Shown: positions 8,046 to 16,860, counted from the stretch's first letter. The stretch: 64,000 nucleotides of DNA from Phaeobacter sp. CECT 5382 (GCF_001457775.1 NZ_CYSG01000003.1:62001-126000), one strand, 5' to 3'. The notes: a model not told the origin generated them from the letters alone. A program made the numbers and translations.

Positions 8046-9575
8046 ATGTTTGAAAATCTATCCGAACGGCTTTCCGGGGTCTTTGACCGGCTGACGAAAC
8101 AGGGCGCGCTCTCTGAAGAAGATGTAAAAACCGCCCTGCGCGAAGTGCGTGTTGCCCTGCTTGAGGCCGACGTCTCGCTGCCCGTGGCGCGTGACTTTGT
8201 CAAAAAGGTTCAGGAACAGGCCACTGGCCAATCGGTGACCAAATCGGTAACGCCTGGCCAGCAGGTCGTGAAGATCGTCCATGATGCGCTGGTTGACGTG
8301 CTCCGCGGTGACGAAGATCTCGGTGCGCTGAAAGTGGACAGCCCACCAGCCCCGATCCTGATGGTGGGTCTGCAGGGCTCTGGTAAGACCACCACAACCG
8401 GGAAATTGGCCAAGCGCCTGAAAGAAAAAGAGGGCAAACGCGTCCTCATGGCCTCGCTCGACATCTATCGCCCTGCGGCGATGGAACAGCTGGCCGTGCT
8501 TGGCACCCAGATCGGTGTCGACACGCTGCCGATCGTGCCCGGCCAGACCCCCGTCGATATTGCCAAACGCGCCAAACAGCAGGCCGCCCTGGGTGGCTAT
8601 GATGTCTACATGCTGGATACAGCAGGCCGGTTGCATATCGACGAGACCCTCATGCAAGAGGTCGAAGACGTCCGCAACGTGGTCTCGCCGCGTGAGACCC
8701 TGCTGGTGGTCGATGGCCTGACCGGTCAGGTCGCGGTTGAGGTTGCCGAAGAATTCGACGCCAAGATCGGCATTTCCGGCGTGGTGCTCACCCGGATGGA
8801 TGGCGACGGCCGCGGCGGTGCAGCCCTGTCGATGCGCGCTGTGACCGGCAAGCCAATCCGCTTTGTCGGTCTGGGCGAAAAGATGGACGCCATCGAGACC
8901 TTCGAGCCCGAGCGGGTCGCTGGTCGTATCCTTGGCATGGGCGACATTGTAGCCCTGGTTGAAAAGGCCCAGGAAACCATCGAGGCCGAACAGGCCGAGC
9001 GCATGATGAAGCGCATGATGAAGGGTCATTTCAATATGAATGACCTGAAGATGCAGCTGGAGCAGATGCTGCAGATGGGCGGCATGGAGGGCATGATGTC
9101 GATGATGCCCGGCATGGGCAAAATGGCCAAGCAGGTGCAGGACTCCGGCATGGACGACAAGGTGCTCAAACGCCAGATCGCCATGATCCAATCGATGACC
9201 AAAAAAGAACGCGCCAACCCAGCCCTGCTGCAGGCCAGCCGCAAAAAGCGCATCGCTGCAGGTGCCGGCCAGCAGGTTTCCGAGCTGAACAAGCTTCTGA
9301 AGATGCACCGTCAGATGTCGGACATGATGAAGAAGATGGGCAAGATGGGCAAAGGCAAGATGCTGAAGCAGGCCATGAAAGGCATGCTCGGCAAGGGCGG
9401 CGGCATGGGCGATATGGCGGGCATGGATCCTAGCCAGATGGACCCCAAAGCGCTGGAAGCCGCAGCCAAGGCGATGGGTCAGGCCAAAGGCATGCCTGGT
9501 GGTCTGCCAGGCCTAGGTGGCATGGGCGGCATGGGCCTGCCCGGCGGTCTCTCCGGTTTTGGCAAAAAGAAGTAG
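8046..9575 (+). CDS. ffh: Signal recognition particle protein Ffh
   Basis: GTPase that binds signal sequences and SRP RNA and delivers ribosomes to FtsY at the inner membrane. The 509-residue product has the N domain (residues 1-95), the NG GTPase domain with GLQGSGKT at 108-115, DTAGR and TRMDGDGRGG motifs, and a long Met-rich M domain (about 325-509) with many Met/Gly/Lys repeats. The C-terminal Met/Gly tail is longer than in E. coli, as usual in alphaproteobacteria. A strong GAAGGAGG site precedes the ATG. The GNAT genes follow one base after the stop codon. Confidence 0.98.
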   Translation: MFENLSERLSGVFDRLTKQGALSEEDVKTALREVRVALLEADVSLPVARDFVKKVQEQATGQSVTKSVTPGQQVVKIVHDALVDVLRGDEDLGALKVDSPPAPILMVGLQGSGKTTTTGKLAKRLKEKEGKRVLMASLDIYRPAAMEQLAVLGTQIGVDTLPIVPGQTPVDIAKRAKQQAALGGYDVYMLDTAGRLHIDETLMQEVEDVRNVVSPRETLLVVDGLTGQVAVEVAEEFDAKIGISGVVLTRMDGDGRGGAALSMRAVTGKPIRFVGLGEKMDAIETFEPERVAGRILGMGDIVALVEKAQETIEAEQAERMMKRMMKGHFNMNDLKMQLEQMLQMGGMEGMMSMMPGMGKMAKQVQDSGMDDKVLKRQIAMIQSMTKKERANPALLQASRKKRIAAGAGQQVSELNKLLKMHRQMSDMMKKMGKMGKGKMLKQAMKGMLGKGGGMGDMAGMDPSQMDPKALEAAAKAMGQAKGMPGGLPGLGGMGGMGLPGGLSGFGKKK

Positions 9576-9576
9576 C

Positions 9577-10119
9577 ATGTTCCAGGTTCCCACCATAGAA
9601 ACCCAGCGCCTTGTGATGCGCATGCCTGCGTTGAGAGATTTCGAGCCGCTCTGCGCCTTCTATGCGTCACCACGTGCGGACTTTGTTGGTGGACAGATGG
9701 AGCGTGACAAGGTCTGGCGTCACTTGGCGCTGGAAATCGGCCATTGGCAGATGCTGGGCTATGGCCGCTGGACGCTTGTGGAAAAAGACACCGGCAAGCC
9801 CGCAGGCATCATCGGATTGTGGAACCCCGAAGGCTGGCCCGAGCCCGAAATCGGCTGGGACCTGTTTGAGGGCTTTGGCGGCAAGGGCTACGCCACCGAG
9901 GCCGCAACAGCAGCACGCTCTCATGCCTATGGCACCCTCGGCTGGACAACAGCAATCAGCCTGGTCGCACCAGAAAACCACGCATCACGCGCAGTTGCGC
10001 AGCGGCTTGGCGCACAGCGCGACGGTGATTTCACCCATGTGCGGATGGGCACTCTGGAAGTCTGGCGCCACATGAGCCCCGAGGATCTTTCCGCTGGCGG
10101 CATGGAGGCCTACGCATGA
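9577..10119 (+). CDS. GNAT-family N-acetyltransferase (RimJ/RimL type), copy 1
   Basis: Predicted acetyl-CoA-dependent N-acetyltransferase, 180 residues. It opens with IETQRLVMRMP, the RimJ/RimL-type start, and has the acetyl-CoA pyrophosphate-binding region in GFGGKGYATEAATAARSHAY and the late ENHASRAVAQRLGAQ segment. The start at 9577 is one base after the ffh stop, so expression depends on ffh. It overlaps copy 2 by four bases. Substrate could be a ribosomal protein N-terminus or a small molecule; the sequence does not decide. Confidence 0.85.
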   Translation: MFQVPTIETQRLVMRMPALRDFEPLCAFYASPRADFVGGQMERDKVWRHLALEIGHWQMLGYGRWTLVEKDTGKPAGIIGLWNPEGWPEPEIGWDLFEGFGGKGYATEAATAARSHAYGTLGWTTAISLVAPENHASRAVAQRLGAQRDGDFTHVRMGTLEVWRHMSPEDLSAGGMEAYA

Positions 10120-10643
10120 CCACCATGACCCTGTCTATTCCAGTGATCGAGACCGCGCGTCTGACCCTGCGTGCGCCGCAGCTGGATGATCTGAAGCCCA
10201 TGGCCGCATTTTTTGAGACAGAGCGCAGCCATATGGTTGGCGGTCCCCGCGACGCCATGGGCAGCTATACCTCGCTGGTCTCACGCCTTGGACATTGGGT
10301 GCTCAATGGCTATGGGCTGTGGCACATCGTTGAAAAAGCCAGCGGCGCCTTTATTGGCTGGACCGGCATGATCTTTGCCCCGGCATGGTCGGAGCCGGAA
10401 CTGGGCTGGACCCTCTTTGAGATGGCCGAAGGCAAGGGCTATGGATTTGAAGCAGCAACAGCGGCGCGGCGCCATGCAGCACGGCATCAGAGCCTCAATG
10501 GGGTGATCAGCTATATCGCCCCTGCCAACATCCGTTCAATGGCACTGGCCGAACGTCTGGGTGCGCAGTTTGAAAGCGAGGCTGAACTGCTGGGCAAGCC
10601 CTGCCAGGTCTGGCGTCACCCCAAACTGGAGATCGCAGCATGA
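10116..10643 (+). CDS. GNAT-family N-acetyltransferase (RimJ/RimL type), copy 2
   Basis: Second of three tandem paralogues, 175 residues. It shares the framework with its neighbours: PVIETARLTLRAPQLDD at the start, SRLGHWVLNGYGLWHIVEK in the middle, EMAEGKGYGFEAATAARRHA as the acetyl-CoA loop, and NIRSMALAERLGAQFE near the end. ATGA overlaps at both ends couple its translation to copies 1 and 3. The substrate is unknown; divergence in the residues around the acceptor cleft suggests each copy has a different target. Confidence 0.85.
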   Translation: MTTMTLSIPVIETARLTLRAPQLDDLKPMAAFFETERSHMVGGPRDAMGSYTSLVSRLGHWVLNGYGLWHIVEKASGAFIGWTGMIFAPAWSEPELGWTLFEMAEGKGYGFEAATAARRHAARHQSLNGVISYIAPANIRSMALAERLGAQFESEAELLGKPCQVWRHPKLEIAA

Positions 10644-11245
10644 GCAGCCACAGCATCCCAGTGATCGAAACCAAACGCCTGATCCTGCGCGGCCCCGAAG
10701 CCGAGGACTATCCTGATTTTGAGGCGACGTTTTCGTCGTATCGCGCGCGCTTCATGGGTGGGCCTTTGAACACCTATGAAGCCTGGATGCTTTATGCTGC
10801 CGAAATCGGCCACTGGCAGATCCATGGCTTTGGCATGTGGATGATCCACGACAAAGTGACAGATGAAACCTACGGCATGGCCGGTGGCTGGATGCCCGCA
10901 GGCTGGCCCGAGCGCGAGATCGCCTGGATCATCTGGCCCGATGCGGCCGGGCACGGCTACGCGCTCGAGGCGACCAATGCAGCGCGCGCCTATTTCTACG
11001 AAACCCTGGGCTGGGACACTGCTGTCAGCTATATCGACCCAAAGAATTTGGATTCGATCCGCCTGGCGGAACGTCTGGGGGCCGTCAAGGACCACGACGC
11101 AGCCACAATCGACGGCAATGATGCGGTCTATCGCCATCCCAGCGCTGAGGGCCTAAAGGGCAGCCAGCTGGCACATGGCATCGAGATGGAAATCAGCCAT
11201 TACGCCGACCCCCTGTTCAAACCAAAAGGATGGGCTCTTGACTGA
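10640..11245 (+). CDS. GNAT-family N-acetyltransferase (RimJ/RimL type), copy 3
   Basis: Third tandem paralogue, 201 residues, longer at the C-terminus by about 25 residues (GLKGSQLAHGIEMEISHYAD...). It has the same start (IPVIETKRLILRGPEAED), the middle AEIGHWQIHGFGMWMIHDK, and the acetyl-CoA loop DAAGHGYALEATNAARAYF, where the usual GKGY glycine-lysine is GHGY. Its start overlaps copy 2 by four bases and its end overlaps the chorismate mutase start region, so ffh to chorismate mutase reads as one coupled unit. Confidence 0.85.
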   Translation: MSSHSIPVIETKRLILRGPEAEDYPDFEATFSSYRARFMGGPLNTYEAWMLYAAEIGHWQIHGFGMWMIHDKVTDETYGMAGGWMPAGWPEREIAWIIWPDAAGHGYALEATNAARAYFYETLGWDTAVSYIDPKNLDSIRLAERLGAVKDHDAATIDGNDAVYRHPSAEGLKGSQLAHGIEMEISHYADPLFKPKGWALD

Positions 11246-11564
11246 TACTGTGAACACACCCGAGGTTGATCAAAACGATGTGGCCCGCGCCGCAGAGATC
11301 CTTATGGGGCACCGCGAGAGCATCGACCGGCTAGATGCCATCCTCGTCTACACATTGGGCGAGCGGTTCAAACACACACAGGCCGTGGGCCAGCTAAAGG
11401 CTGAACACGACCTGCCGCCCTCCGATCCTGCCCGCGAGGCAAAACAGATCGCGCGGCTCGAAGATTTGGCGAAACGGGCCAACCTGGACCCCGATTTTGC
11501 CAAGGCTTTCCTGAATTTCATCATTCAGGAAGTCATCAGACACCACAAGAAACACCAGGAATAA
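11238..11564 (+). CDS. Chorismate mutase (AroQ class), non-ATG start
   Basis: Converts chorismate to prephenate for Phe and Tyr synthesis. The predicted 108-residue all-helical AroQ protein contains HRESIDRLDAILVYTLGERFKHTQAVGQLKAEHDLPPSDPAREAKQ split across helices 1-2 and a C-terminal helix FLNFIIQEVIRHHKK. No ATG fits the N-terminus. TTG at 11238 lies inside the end of the GNAT gene, about 8 bases after an AAAGGA, and gives a normal AroQ length; GTG at 11250 is the alternative. It sits 41 bp before rpsP, a conserved position in Rhodobacterales. Confidence 0.85.
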   Translation: MTDTVNTPEVDQNDVARAAEILMGHRESIDRLDAILVYTLGERFKHTQAVGQLKAEHDLPPSDPAREAKQIARLEDLAKRANLDPDFAKAFLNFIIQEVIRHHKKHQE

Positions 11565-11605
11565 CAGGGACCTCCCTGTAAACGCCATCAAAGGAGACTT
11601 GACTC

Positions 11606-11962
11606 ATGGCTATTAAACTTCGCTTGGCCCGTGGCGGCTCGAAAAAACGCCCCTTCTACCGCATCGTGGCTGCTGACAGCCGTATGCCCCGTGACGGCCG
11701 TTTCGTAGAAAAGCTCGGCACCTATAACCCGCTGCTGCCCAAAGACAGCGAAGAGCGCGTGAAAATGGACATGGAGCGCGTTCAGTACTGGCTGGGCCAG
11801 GGCGCACAGGTCACCGACCGTATCGCCCGTATGCTCGAAGCCGCTGGCGTTCGTGAAAAAGCAGAGCGCGCCAACCCTAAAAAGGGTACCCCTGGCAAGA
11901 AAGCCCAGGAACGCGCCGAAGAAAAAGCAGCCAAGGCTGCCGAAGCTGCTGACGCGGAATAA
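11606..11962 (+). CDS. rpsP: 30S ribosomal protein S16
   Basis: Small-subunit assembly protein that binds 16S rRNA. The 118-residue product begins [26 protein letters not shown], the invariant S16 signature, continues through [12 protein letters not shown] and [16 protein letters not shown], and ends in a Lys/Ala/Glu-rich tail (about residues 85-118) common in alphaproteobacteria. A strong AAGGAG precedes the ATG. bluB follows after four bases. Confidence 0.98.
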   Translation: MAIKLRLARGGSKKRPFYRIVAADSRMPRDGRFVEKLGTYNPLLPKDSEERVKMDMERVQYWLGQGAQVTDRIARMLEAAGVREKAERANPKKGTPGKKAQERAEEKAAKAAEAADAE

Positions 11963-11966
11963 GCAC

Positions 11967-12644
11967 ATGGGATCGCGGGACCTGCCCCAAATGGGGCCGG
12001 AGGAAGACATCCTCTCAGGGGCTTTCCCCGATGGGTTCCGCACCCAGCTTGATCTTTTGATGCGTCTGCGCCGCGATGTGCGCCGCTTTCGCAGGGATCC
12101 GGTTGATGAGGCAGTGCTCACGCGCTGCCTCAACGCCATCCAGCACGCCCCGTCCGTGGGGCTGAGCGAACCCTGGCGCATTCTGCGTATCAACAGCGAT
12201 GCCGCACGTGATGCCGCCCTGAAGAATTTTGAACAAGCCAATGCTGCCGCTCTTGCCGGATATTCCGGCGATCAGGCTGAACTCTACGCCAACCTGAAAC
12301 TTTCAGGCATGCGCGAGGCCCCTGTGCAGCTGGCAATCTACTGCGATGATGAAACCACCCAGGGCCACGGCCTGGGTGCCGCCACCATGCCGGAAATGCG
12401 GCGCTATTCAGTGGTTGCCGCCATCACCCTGTTCTGGCTGTCTCTGCGCGCCGAAGGATTGGGGCTGGGCTGGGTATCGGTGCTGGATCCGGATCAGCTG
12501 AACCGGGATCTAGCCGCGCCTGATGGCTGGCAACTTATCGGCTATTTCTGCATCGGCACCCCCGAAGCAACCTCGGGCACGCCTGAGCTGGAAAGCAAAG
12601 GCTGGGAAAGTCGGCAGCACGCCCTGCTGATCGAAGCCCGGTGA
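11967..12644 (+). CDS. bluB: 5,6-dimethylbenzimidazole synthase BluB
   Basis: Nitroreductase-fold enzyme that breaks down reduced FMN with oxygen to make 5,6-dimethylbenzimidazole, the lower ligand of vitamin B12. The 225-residue product has the BluB N-terminal motif (LLMRLRRDVRRFRRDPVDEAVL), the FMN-contacting APSVGLSEPWRIL and the C-terminal RAEGLGLGWVSVLDP and PEATSGTPELESKGWE. The start MGSRDLPQMG avoids overlap with rpsP and leaves a 4-bp gap. Its position inside the rpsP-rimM unit, away from other cobalamin genes, is unusual but gives it steady growth-linked expression. Confidence 0.9.
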   Translation: MGSRDLPQMGPEEDILSGAFPDGFRTQLDLLMRLRRDVRRFRRDPVDEAVLTRCLNAIQHAPSVGLSEPWRILRINSDAARDAALKNFEQANAAALAGYSGDQAELYANLKLSGMREAPVQLAIYCDDETTQGHGLGAATMPEMRRYSVVAAITLFWLSLRAEGLGLGWVSVLDPDQLNRDLAAPDGWQLIGYFCIGTPEATSGTPELESKGWESRQHALLIEAR

Positions 12645-12660
12645 AACAGGCATTGCAATC

Positions 12661-12801
12661 ATGGGACGTCTGATCCGCCTTGTGTTTTTTGTCGGGATCG
12701 CCTTTACCTCAGGCATTCTATTCGAGCGCAGCCATCAAAAGGACCTATGCGCACAGTCTGGCGGCCAATGGATGCGCGCCGGATTCTGCGCCGGAGAGTG
12801 A
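12661..12801 (+). CDS. 46-residue single-span membrane peptide
   Basis: Short gene between bluB and rimM. It encodes a 46-residue protein with a hydrophobic helix at residues 5-20 ([16 protein letters not shown]) followed by [26 protein letters not shown]. The two cysteines (30 and 43) in the small exposed domain could form a disulphide if it faces the periplasm. Support: tight spacing (16 bp after bluB, 5 bp before rimM), ATG start and same strand. Function unknown; C-x5-GxW-x5-C micro-domains of this kind recur in small envelope proteins. Confidence 0.65.
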   Translation: MGRLIRLVFFVGIAFTSGILFERSHQKDLCAQSGGQWMRAGFCAGE

Positions 12802-12806
12802 CCCCC

Positions 12807-13337
12807 ATGAGTGCCACAAACGATAGTGCCCCTTTGAACGATCTGATCTGCCTAGGCGCCGTGTCCGGCTCTTACGGCGTGCGCGGCGAAATTCGCCTCA
12901 AAAGCTTTTGCGCCATCCCCGAAGAGATCGAGAGCTATTCTCCGCTGACCAATGAAGACGGCAGCCAGAGCTACACGCTGACCCTGACCCGCGCCATCAA
13001 AGGCGGCTTCACCGGTCATCTTGGCGGAGTTGAGACCAAGGAACAGGCGGATGCCGTCAAAGGATTGCGGCTCTTTGCACCGCGCGAACGCCTGCCAAGT
13101 CTTCCCAACGATGAATACTACTACACCGATCTTGTCGGGCTGGAGGTCTATGACACTGGTGGCGCATTGCTGGGCACGGTGAAGTCGGTGCAGAACCATG
13201 GTGCCAGCGATCTGCTGGAGTTGACGGGCGCAGAGCTGAAAGGCACGGTGTTTCTGCCCTTTACCCTCGCAGCGGTGCCCACGGTCGATCTGGAACAGGG
13301 TCGCATCATCGCAGATCCGCCAGAAGGGCTGTTGTAA
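12807..13337 (+). CDS. rimM: 16S rRNA processing protein RimM
   Basis: Ribosome assembly factor that helps mature the 30S head and interacts with S19. The 176-residue product has the RimM domain ([22 protein letters not shown], residues 12-33) and a C-terminal PRC-barrel ([21 protein letters not shown], about 97-117). The start [10 protein letters not shown] lies 5 bases after the small membrane-peptide gene. It is normally followed by trmD; here an antisense gene lies between them. Confidence 0.96.
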   Translation: MSATNDSAPLNDLICLGAVSGSYGVRGEIRLKSFCAIPEEIESYSPLTNEDGSQSYTLTLTRAIKGGFTGHLGGVETKEQADAVKGLRLFAPRERLPSLPNDEYYYTDLVGLEVYDTGGALLGTVKSVQNHGASDLLELTGAELKGTVFLPFTLAAVPTVDLEQGRIIADPPEGLL

Positions 13338-13346
13338 CCCTACAGG

Positions 13347-14387
13347 TCAGTCAGCTTCGTCTGCAAGCAATGCATCCAGAACTTGGACAACCGAAACCGC
13401 CACCAGTGAGCTTCGCTGCAGCTCCGGCAGTTTTCGACCCAGGCTGACCCAGAACCTGAACAGGCGCCAGGCAAACAGGAACCGAAAAACCGGGTCATCT
13501 GTCAGCTTGGCACCGTAGCCCTCTTCGAAAGCCGCCCAATCCGCCTGAGCGACCAACCCGAACCCGGGAATGTGGCCATCAGAGGCAAGGTGCTCTGGGC
13601 AGTTTGCCAGCCAGATATCGGCAATGTCGCGCTGTGGAAAAATGGCGTCATGATTCAGAAAATCAATAAACGAAACCTCCTTTTCCGACATGATGATATT
13701 GCGCAGATGCAAATCACCATGGGCCAAAGCACTGCGGAACTCGGTCCCGCGCGCAAACCGGGCAGCCCGGTGCAAATGCGCACACAATCCCAGAAACCTG
13801 TTAGGTTTGGGCAGCCAAAGCCGTCCTTCGCGCACCGCCAGTGCCCGGTCAGAGACCATGTTCAGAAACGGTTTTGGCCAAAACTGCCTGACCCCAGCAT
13901 CCGATACCCGGTGCAGTTCCGCCACAGCCTGGCCAATCCGTCGCAAAACATCTTCTCTGACACCCAAGCCATAATCCGTCAGGGCTAATGTACGATAGGC
14001 CGTATCGCCCTGGACAAAGCCCATCAATGCATAGGGGTGCTGCGGATCCTGCCACAACAATTCCGGAGCCGACACCCCAGGCACTGGCTTCAGGCCTTCG
14101 GCGGCCTTCCTTTGCCGCTCAAGCTCCCGGATCAACGCCGCTGGCTTCGCCGTATCAAAATCAGCCCGCAACACAAAGCTCTGCCCATCTGCTGTCTTGA
14201 CCTCCAGCACGCAGCGGCGATGCTCAAGCAAACGATTGGAGCGCAGCCTGCGAAAAACGGCCCCTTCTTGGGCCAGGCCGGCAGCAAATGCCGCACGGGG
14301 CCAAAGCGCCTGAGTGCGAGCCTGAACCTCTACAAGGGCCGCATCGGGATCGAGGCTTGCTGCATTGGGCCGCATTTCTGAATTCAT
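13347..14387 (-). CDS. Aminoglycoside phosphotransferase (APH)-fold kinase-like protein
   Basis: Protein of 346 residues with the APH/choline-kinase fold. The catalytic loop is ALAHGDLHLRNIIM (HGDLHxxN) followed by the metal-binding FIDFLN. The N-lobe includes FVLRADFDTAKPAALIRELERQ. The true substrate is unknown; most chromosomal members are not antibiotic kinases. ATG at 14387 is chosen over a further-upstream frame because it fits the divergent gap with trmD (56 bp). It interrupts the rimM-trmD order in antisense, which forces trmD to use its own promoter. Confidence 0.8.
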   Translation of the reverse strand: MNSEMRPNAASLDPDAALVEVQARTQALWPRAAFAAGLAQEGAVFRRLRSNRLLEHRRCVLEVKTADGQSFVLRADFDTAKPAALIRELERQRKAAEGLKPVPGVSAPELLWQDPQHPYALMGFVQGDTAYRTLALTDYGLGVREDVLRRIGQAVAELHRVSDAGVRQFWPKPFLNMVSDRALAVREGRLWLPKPNRFLGLCAHLHRAARFARGTEFRSALAHGDLHLRNIIMSEKEVSFIDFLNHDAIFPQRDIADIWLANCPEHLASDGHIPGFGLVAQADWAAFEEGYGAKLTDDPVFRFLFAWRLFRFWVSLGRKLPELQRSSLVAVSVVQVLDALLADEAD

Positions 14388-14443
14388 CCAAACACCAATG
14401 CTTTCTATTGCGCAAAAACCTGATTGCACTAAACAGCAACTTT

Positions 14444-15277
14444 ATGACTACACCAAACAAATCCCATGGCCGCAAGGCCATCCGCCAGACCCTGAAGCCG
14501 CGTGAGCTGATGACGCCCACGCCGGAACTGGTTGGTGTGTGGAAGGCCAAGATCCTGACGCTGTTCCCGACCGCCTTTCCCGGCGTGCTGGGCGAAAGCC
14601 TGACGGGCAAGGCCCTACAGGAAGGGCTATGGCAGTTGGAGACGGTGGATCTGCGCGAATTTGGCGTCGGCAAACACCGCAACGTCGATGACACCCCCGC
14701 GGGCGGCGGGGCCGGCATGGTATTGCGTCCCGATGTGCTGGGCAATGCGATTGAACACGCCATGGAGGGCACCACTGCTCCGCAGGGCGGCAACTGGCCG
14801 CTGATCTACCTCACACCGCGCGGGCGTCCCATGGATCAGGCGATGATGCAAAACCTGGCGCGCTGTGATGGCATAACCCTGCTGTGTGGCCGCTTTGAAG
14901 GCGTCGATGAACGGGTACTGGAACACTACAACATCCAGGAAGTCTCTTTGGGTGATTTTGTCATGACTGGCGGGGAGCTGGCCGCGCAGGCGTTGATCGA
15001 TGCCACCGTGCGGCTAATCCCCGGTGTGCTGGGCAATCAGGCCTCGACTGAAGAAGAGAGCTTTTCCTCCGGCCTGCTGGAGCATCCGCAATATACCCGC
15101 CCCGCCGAATGGCAGGGCCGCAAGATCCCCGATGTGCTGATGTCCGGCCACCACGGCAAGGTGGCTGAATGGCGCCAGGAAATGTCAGAGGAAATAACCA
15201 AAGCCCGCCGCCCGGATCTGTGGCACGCCTATGAGGCCAGCCGCCCCGCACCAAAGCCCAAGCGCAAAAAGAAGTGA
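14444..15277 (+). CDS. trmD: tRNA (guanine(37)-N1)-methyltransferase TrmD
   Basis: Methylates G37 next to the anticodon with S-adenosylmethionine, preventing frameshifts. The 277-residue product has the trefoil-knot motifs: GGGAGMVLRPDVL, LLCGRFEGVDERVLEHY, and EVSLGDFVMTGGELAAQALID with VRLIPGVLGN. The N-terminus has about 30 residues more than E. coli TrmD (MTTPNKSHGRKAIRQTLKPREL...), and the tail ends in a Lys-rich KPKRKKK. An internal start at MTPTPELVG (residue 25) is possible. It is divergent from the APH-fold gene. Confidence 0.96.
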   Translation: MTTPNKSHGRKAIRQTLKPRELMTPTPELVGVWKAKILTLFPTAFPGVLGESLTGKALQEGLWQLETVDLREFGVGKHRNVDDTPAGGGAGMVLRPDVLGNAIEHAMEGTTAPQGGNWPLIYLTPRGRPMDQAMMQNLARCDGITLLCGRFEGVDERVLEHYNIQEVSLGDFVMTGGELAAQALIDATVRLIPGVLGNQASTEEESFSSGLLEHPQYTRPAEWQGRKIPDVLMSGHHGKVAEWRQEMSEEITKARRPDLWHAYEASRPAPKPKRKKK

Positions 15278-15402
15278 CGCCTAGTCAACCACGACAGACG
15301 CCAACCTCCCGTGCATCATGCGCAGCAAAGCATAAGACACAAACGCTATAACAGGACCCGGTATGCGCACATGATCGCGACCGGTCCGCGGGGAGATATT
15401 TG

Positions 15403-16860
15403 ATGAAACGCATTTTTCTGCGCATTCTGGCCGGGCTGGCCTTGCTGATCGGCGCCCTCGTTGCGGTGCTCGGCGTAAATACCCTGCGCTATGCGCCTGA
15501 TCCCGTTCGCGAGGATACCGAGGTTTTCGACCTGGGCGCGGATACAGAACAGGCGACAGCAGATCTGTCACGTGCGGTGCAGTTCAAAACCATTTCCACC
15601 GACATGCAACATCCGGATTTCGAGGCTTTCCTCACCTTTTTGCAACAGACATATCCAGCCGTACATGACACCATGTCGCGCGAGGTTCTGGCCCGCAAAA
15701 CACCGCTCTATAAATGGCAGGGCAGCGAGCCTGATCTGGCGCCAATCCTGCTGGCGGCCCATTACGACGTGGTGCCAATTGCTCCCGGCTCGCTCGATCT
15801 GTGGGACCATGAGCCCTTTGCGGGCACCATTGCCGATGGCTTTGTCTGGGGGCGAGGCACACTGGATGACAAAGGCGCAGCTATCGCCATGCTCACCGCT
15901 GCTGAACATATGATCACCCAGGGGTTCACCCCGAAACGCACGGTCTATTTCAGCTTTGGCGGCGACGAAGAGGTCGGCGGTCTCGGTGCTATCGCCGTGA
16001 CCCTGCACCTGAACGAGCAGGGCGTCGAGCTGGACTGGATGCTGGACGAAGGCTCCTTTGTGCTCGACAAGATCATTCCGGGATTGGAGCAGCCCGTGGC
16101 CAGCATCAACCTGTCTGAGAAGGGCTATGTCACACTAGAGCTGGTAGCCAAGGCCGAGGGTGGCCATTCATCGATGCCGCCGCGCGTCACAGCCGTAGGC
16201 CGTATCGCCCGCGCGGTGGAACGTCTGCAGGCCAATCCGGTCCCCGGCGGGCTGAGCGGCATTTCGGAAGAGTTCTTTGACGCGCTTGGGCGCCATTTCC
16301 CGCTGGGGCAGCGCATTGTCTTTGCCAATCGCTGGCTGTTCAATCCGCTGATCGAAAACCTGCTGGCGGGCTCTCCCTCGACCGATGCGATGCTGCGCAC
16401 CACCACTGCTCCCACCATGCTGACAGGATCAAGCAAGGACAATGTGCTGGCCGCAGAGGCGTCGGCCAAGATCAATTTCCGCATCCATCCACGCGACAGT
16501 ATCGAAGACATCGTCGCCCATGTGCGCACCACCATTGACGACCCCAAGGTCGAGATCCGCTATGATGCTGCAGCCTCAAACCCGGCGTCGCCGGTGTCTT
16601 CTGCTGCGTCCGAGGGCTACGCCCAGATCAAAACGTCGATCCTGGATGCCTTTGGGCCCTTGGCCACCGTCCCCGGTCTGACAATCGCCGCAACGGATGC
16701 GCGCCACTATGGCAAAGCAGCCAAAGACGCCTATCGCATCAACCCCTTCAAGATTACCGGATCAGACCTGCCGCGGATCCATGGCACCAATGAACGCCTG
16801 TCGATCGAGAACCTGGAACGCGGCATCAATTTCTTTGGCGCCCTGCTGCAAAAGCAATAA
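15403..16860 (+). CDS. M20-family peptidase, membrane-anchored (carboxypeptidase S / PM20D1 type)
   Basis: Zinc metallopeptidase of 485 residues. It opens with a membrane anchor or signal (ILAGLALLIGALVAVLGVN). Metal-site motifs of the M20 family follow: AAHYDVVP (His, Asp), WGRGTLDDKGA, GGDEEVGG (Glu pair), and the dimerisation domain starting near EGGHSSMPPR. PM20D1/CPS relatives cleave N-acyl amino acids or dipeptides. ATG at 15403 follows GGGGAG by 9 bases. It stands 125 bp after trmD, and the following 281 bp up to rplS hold no gene I can support. Confidence 0.9.
   Translation: MKRIFLRILAGLALLIGALVAVLGVNTLRYAPDPVREDTEVFDLGADTEQATADLSRAVQFKTISTDMQHPDFEAFLTFLQQTYPAVHDTMSREVLARKTPLYKWQGSEPDLAPILLAAHYDVVPIAPGSLDLWDHEPFAGTIADGFVWGRGTLDDKGAAIAMLTAAEHMITQGFTPKRTVYFSFGGDEEVGGLGAIAVTLHLNEQGVELDWMLDEGSFVLDKIIPGLEQPVASINLSEKGYVTLELVAKAEGGHSSMPPRVTAVGRIARAVERLQANPVPGGLSGISEEFFDALGRHFPLGQRIVFANRWLFNPLIENLLAGSPSTDAMLRTTTAPTMLTGSSKDNVLAAEASAKINFRIHPRDSIEDIVAHVRTTIDDPKVEIRYDAAASNPASPVSSAASEGYAQIKTSILDAFGPLATVPGLTIAATDARHYGKAAKDAYRINPFKITGSDLPRIHGTNERLSIENLERGINFFGALLQKQ

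Noticed and set aside
8058-9308. 416-residue minus-strand open frame across ffh
   Set aside because: His/Leu/Gln-rich low-complexity translation, typical of the antisense of a high-GC gene; Ffh on the plus strand is certain.
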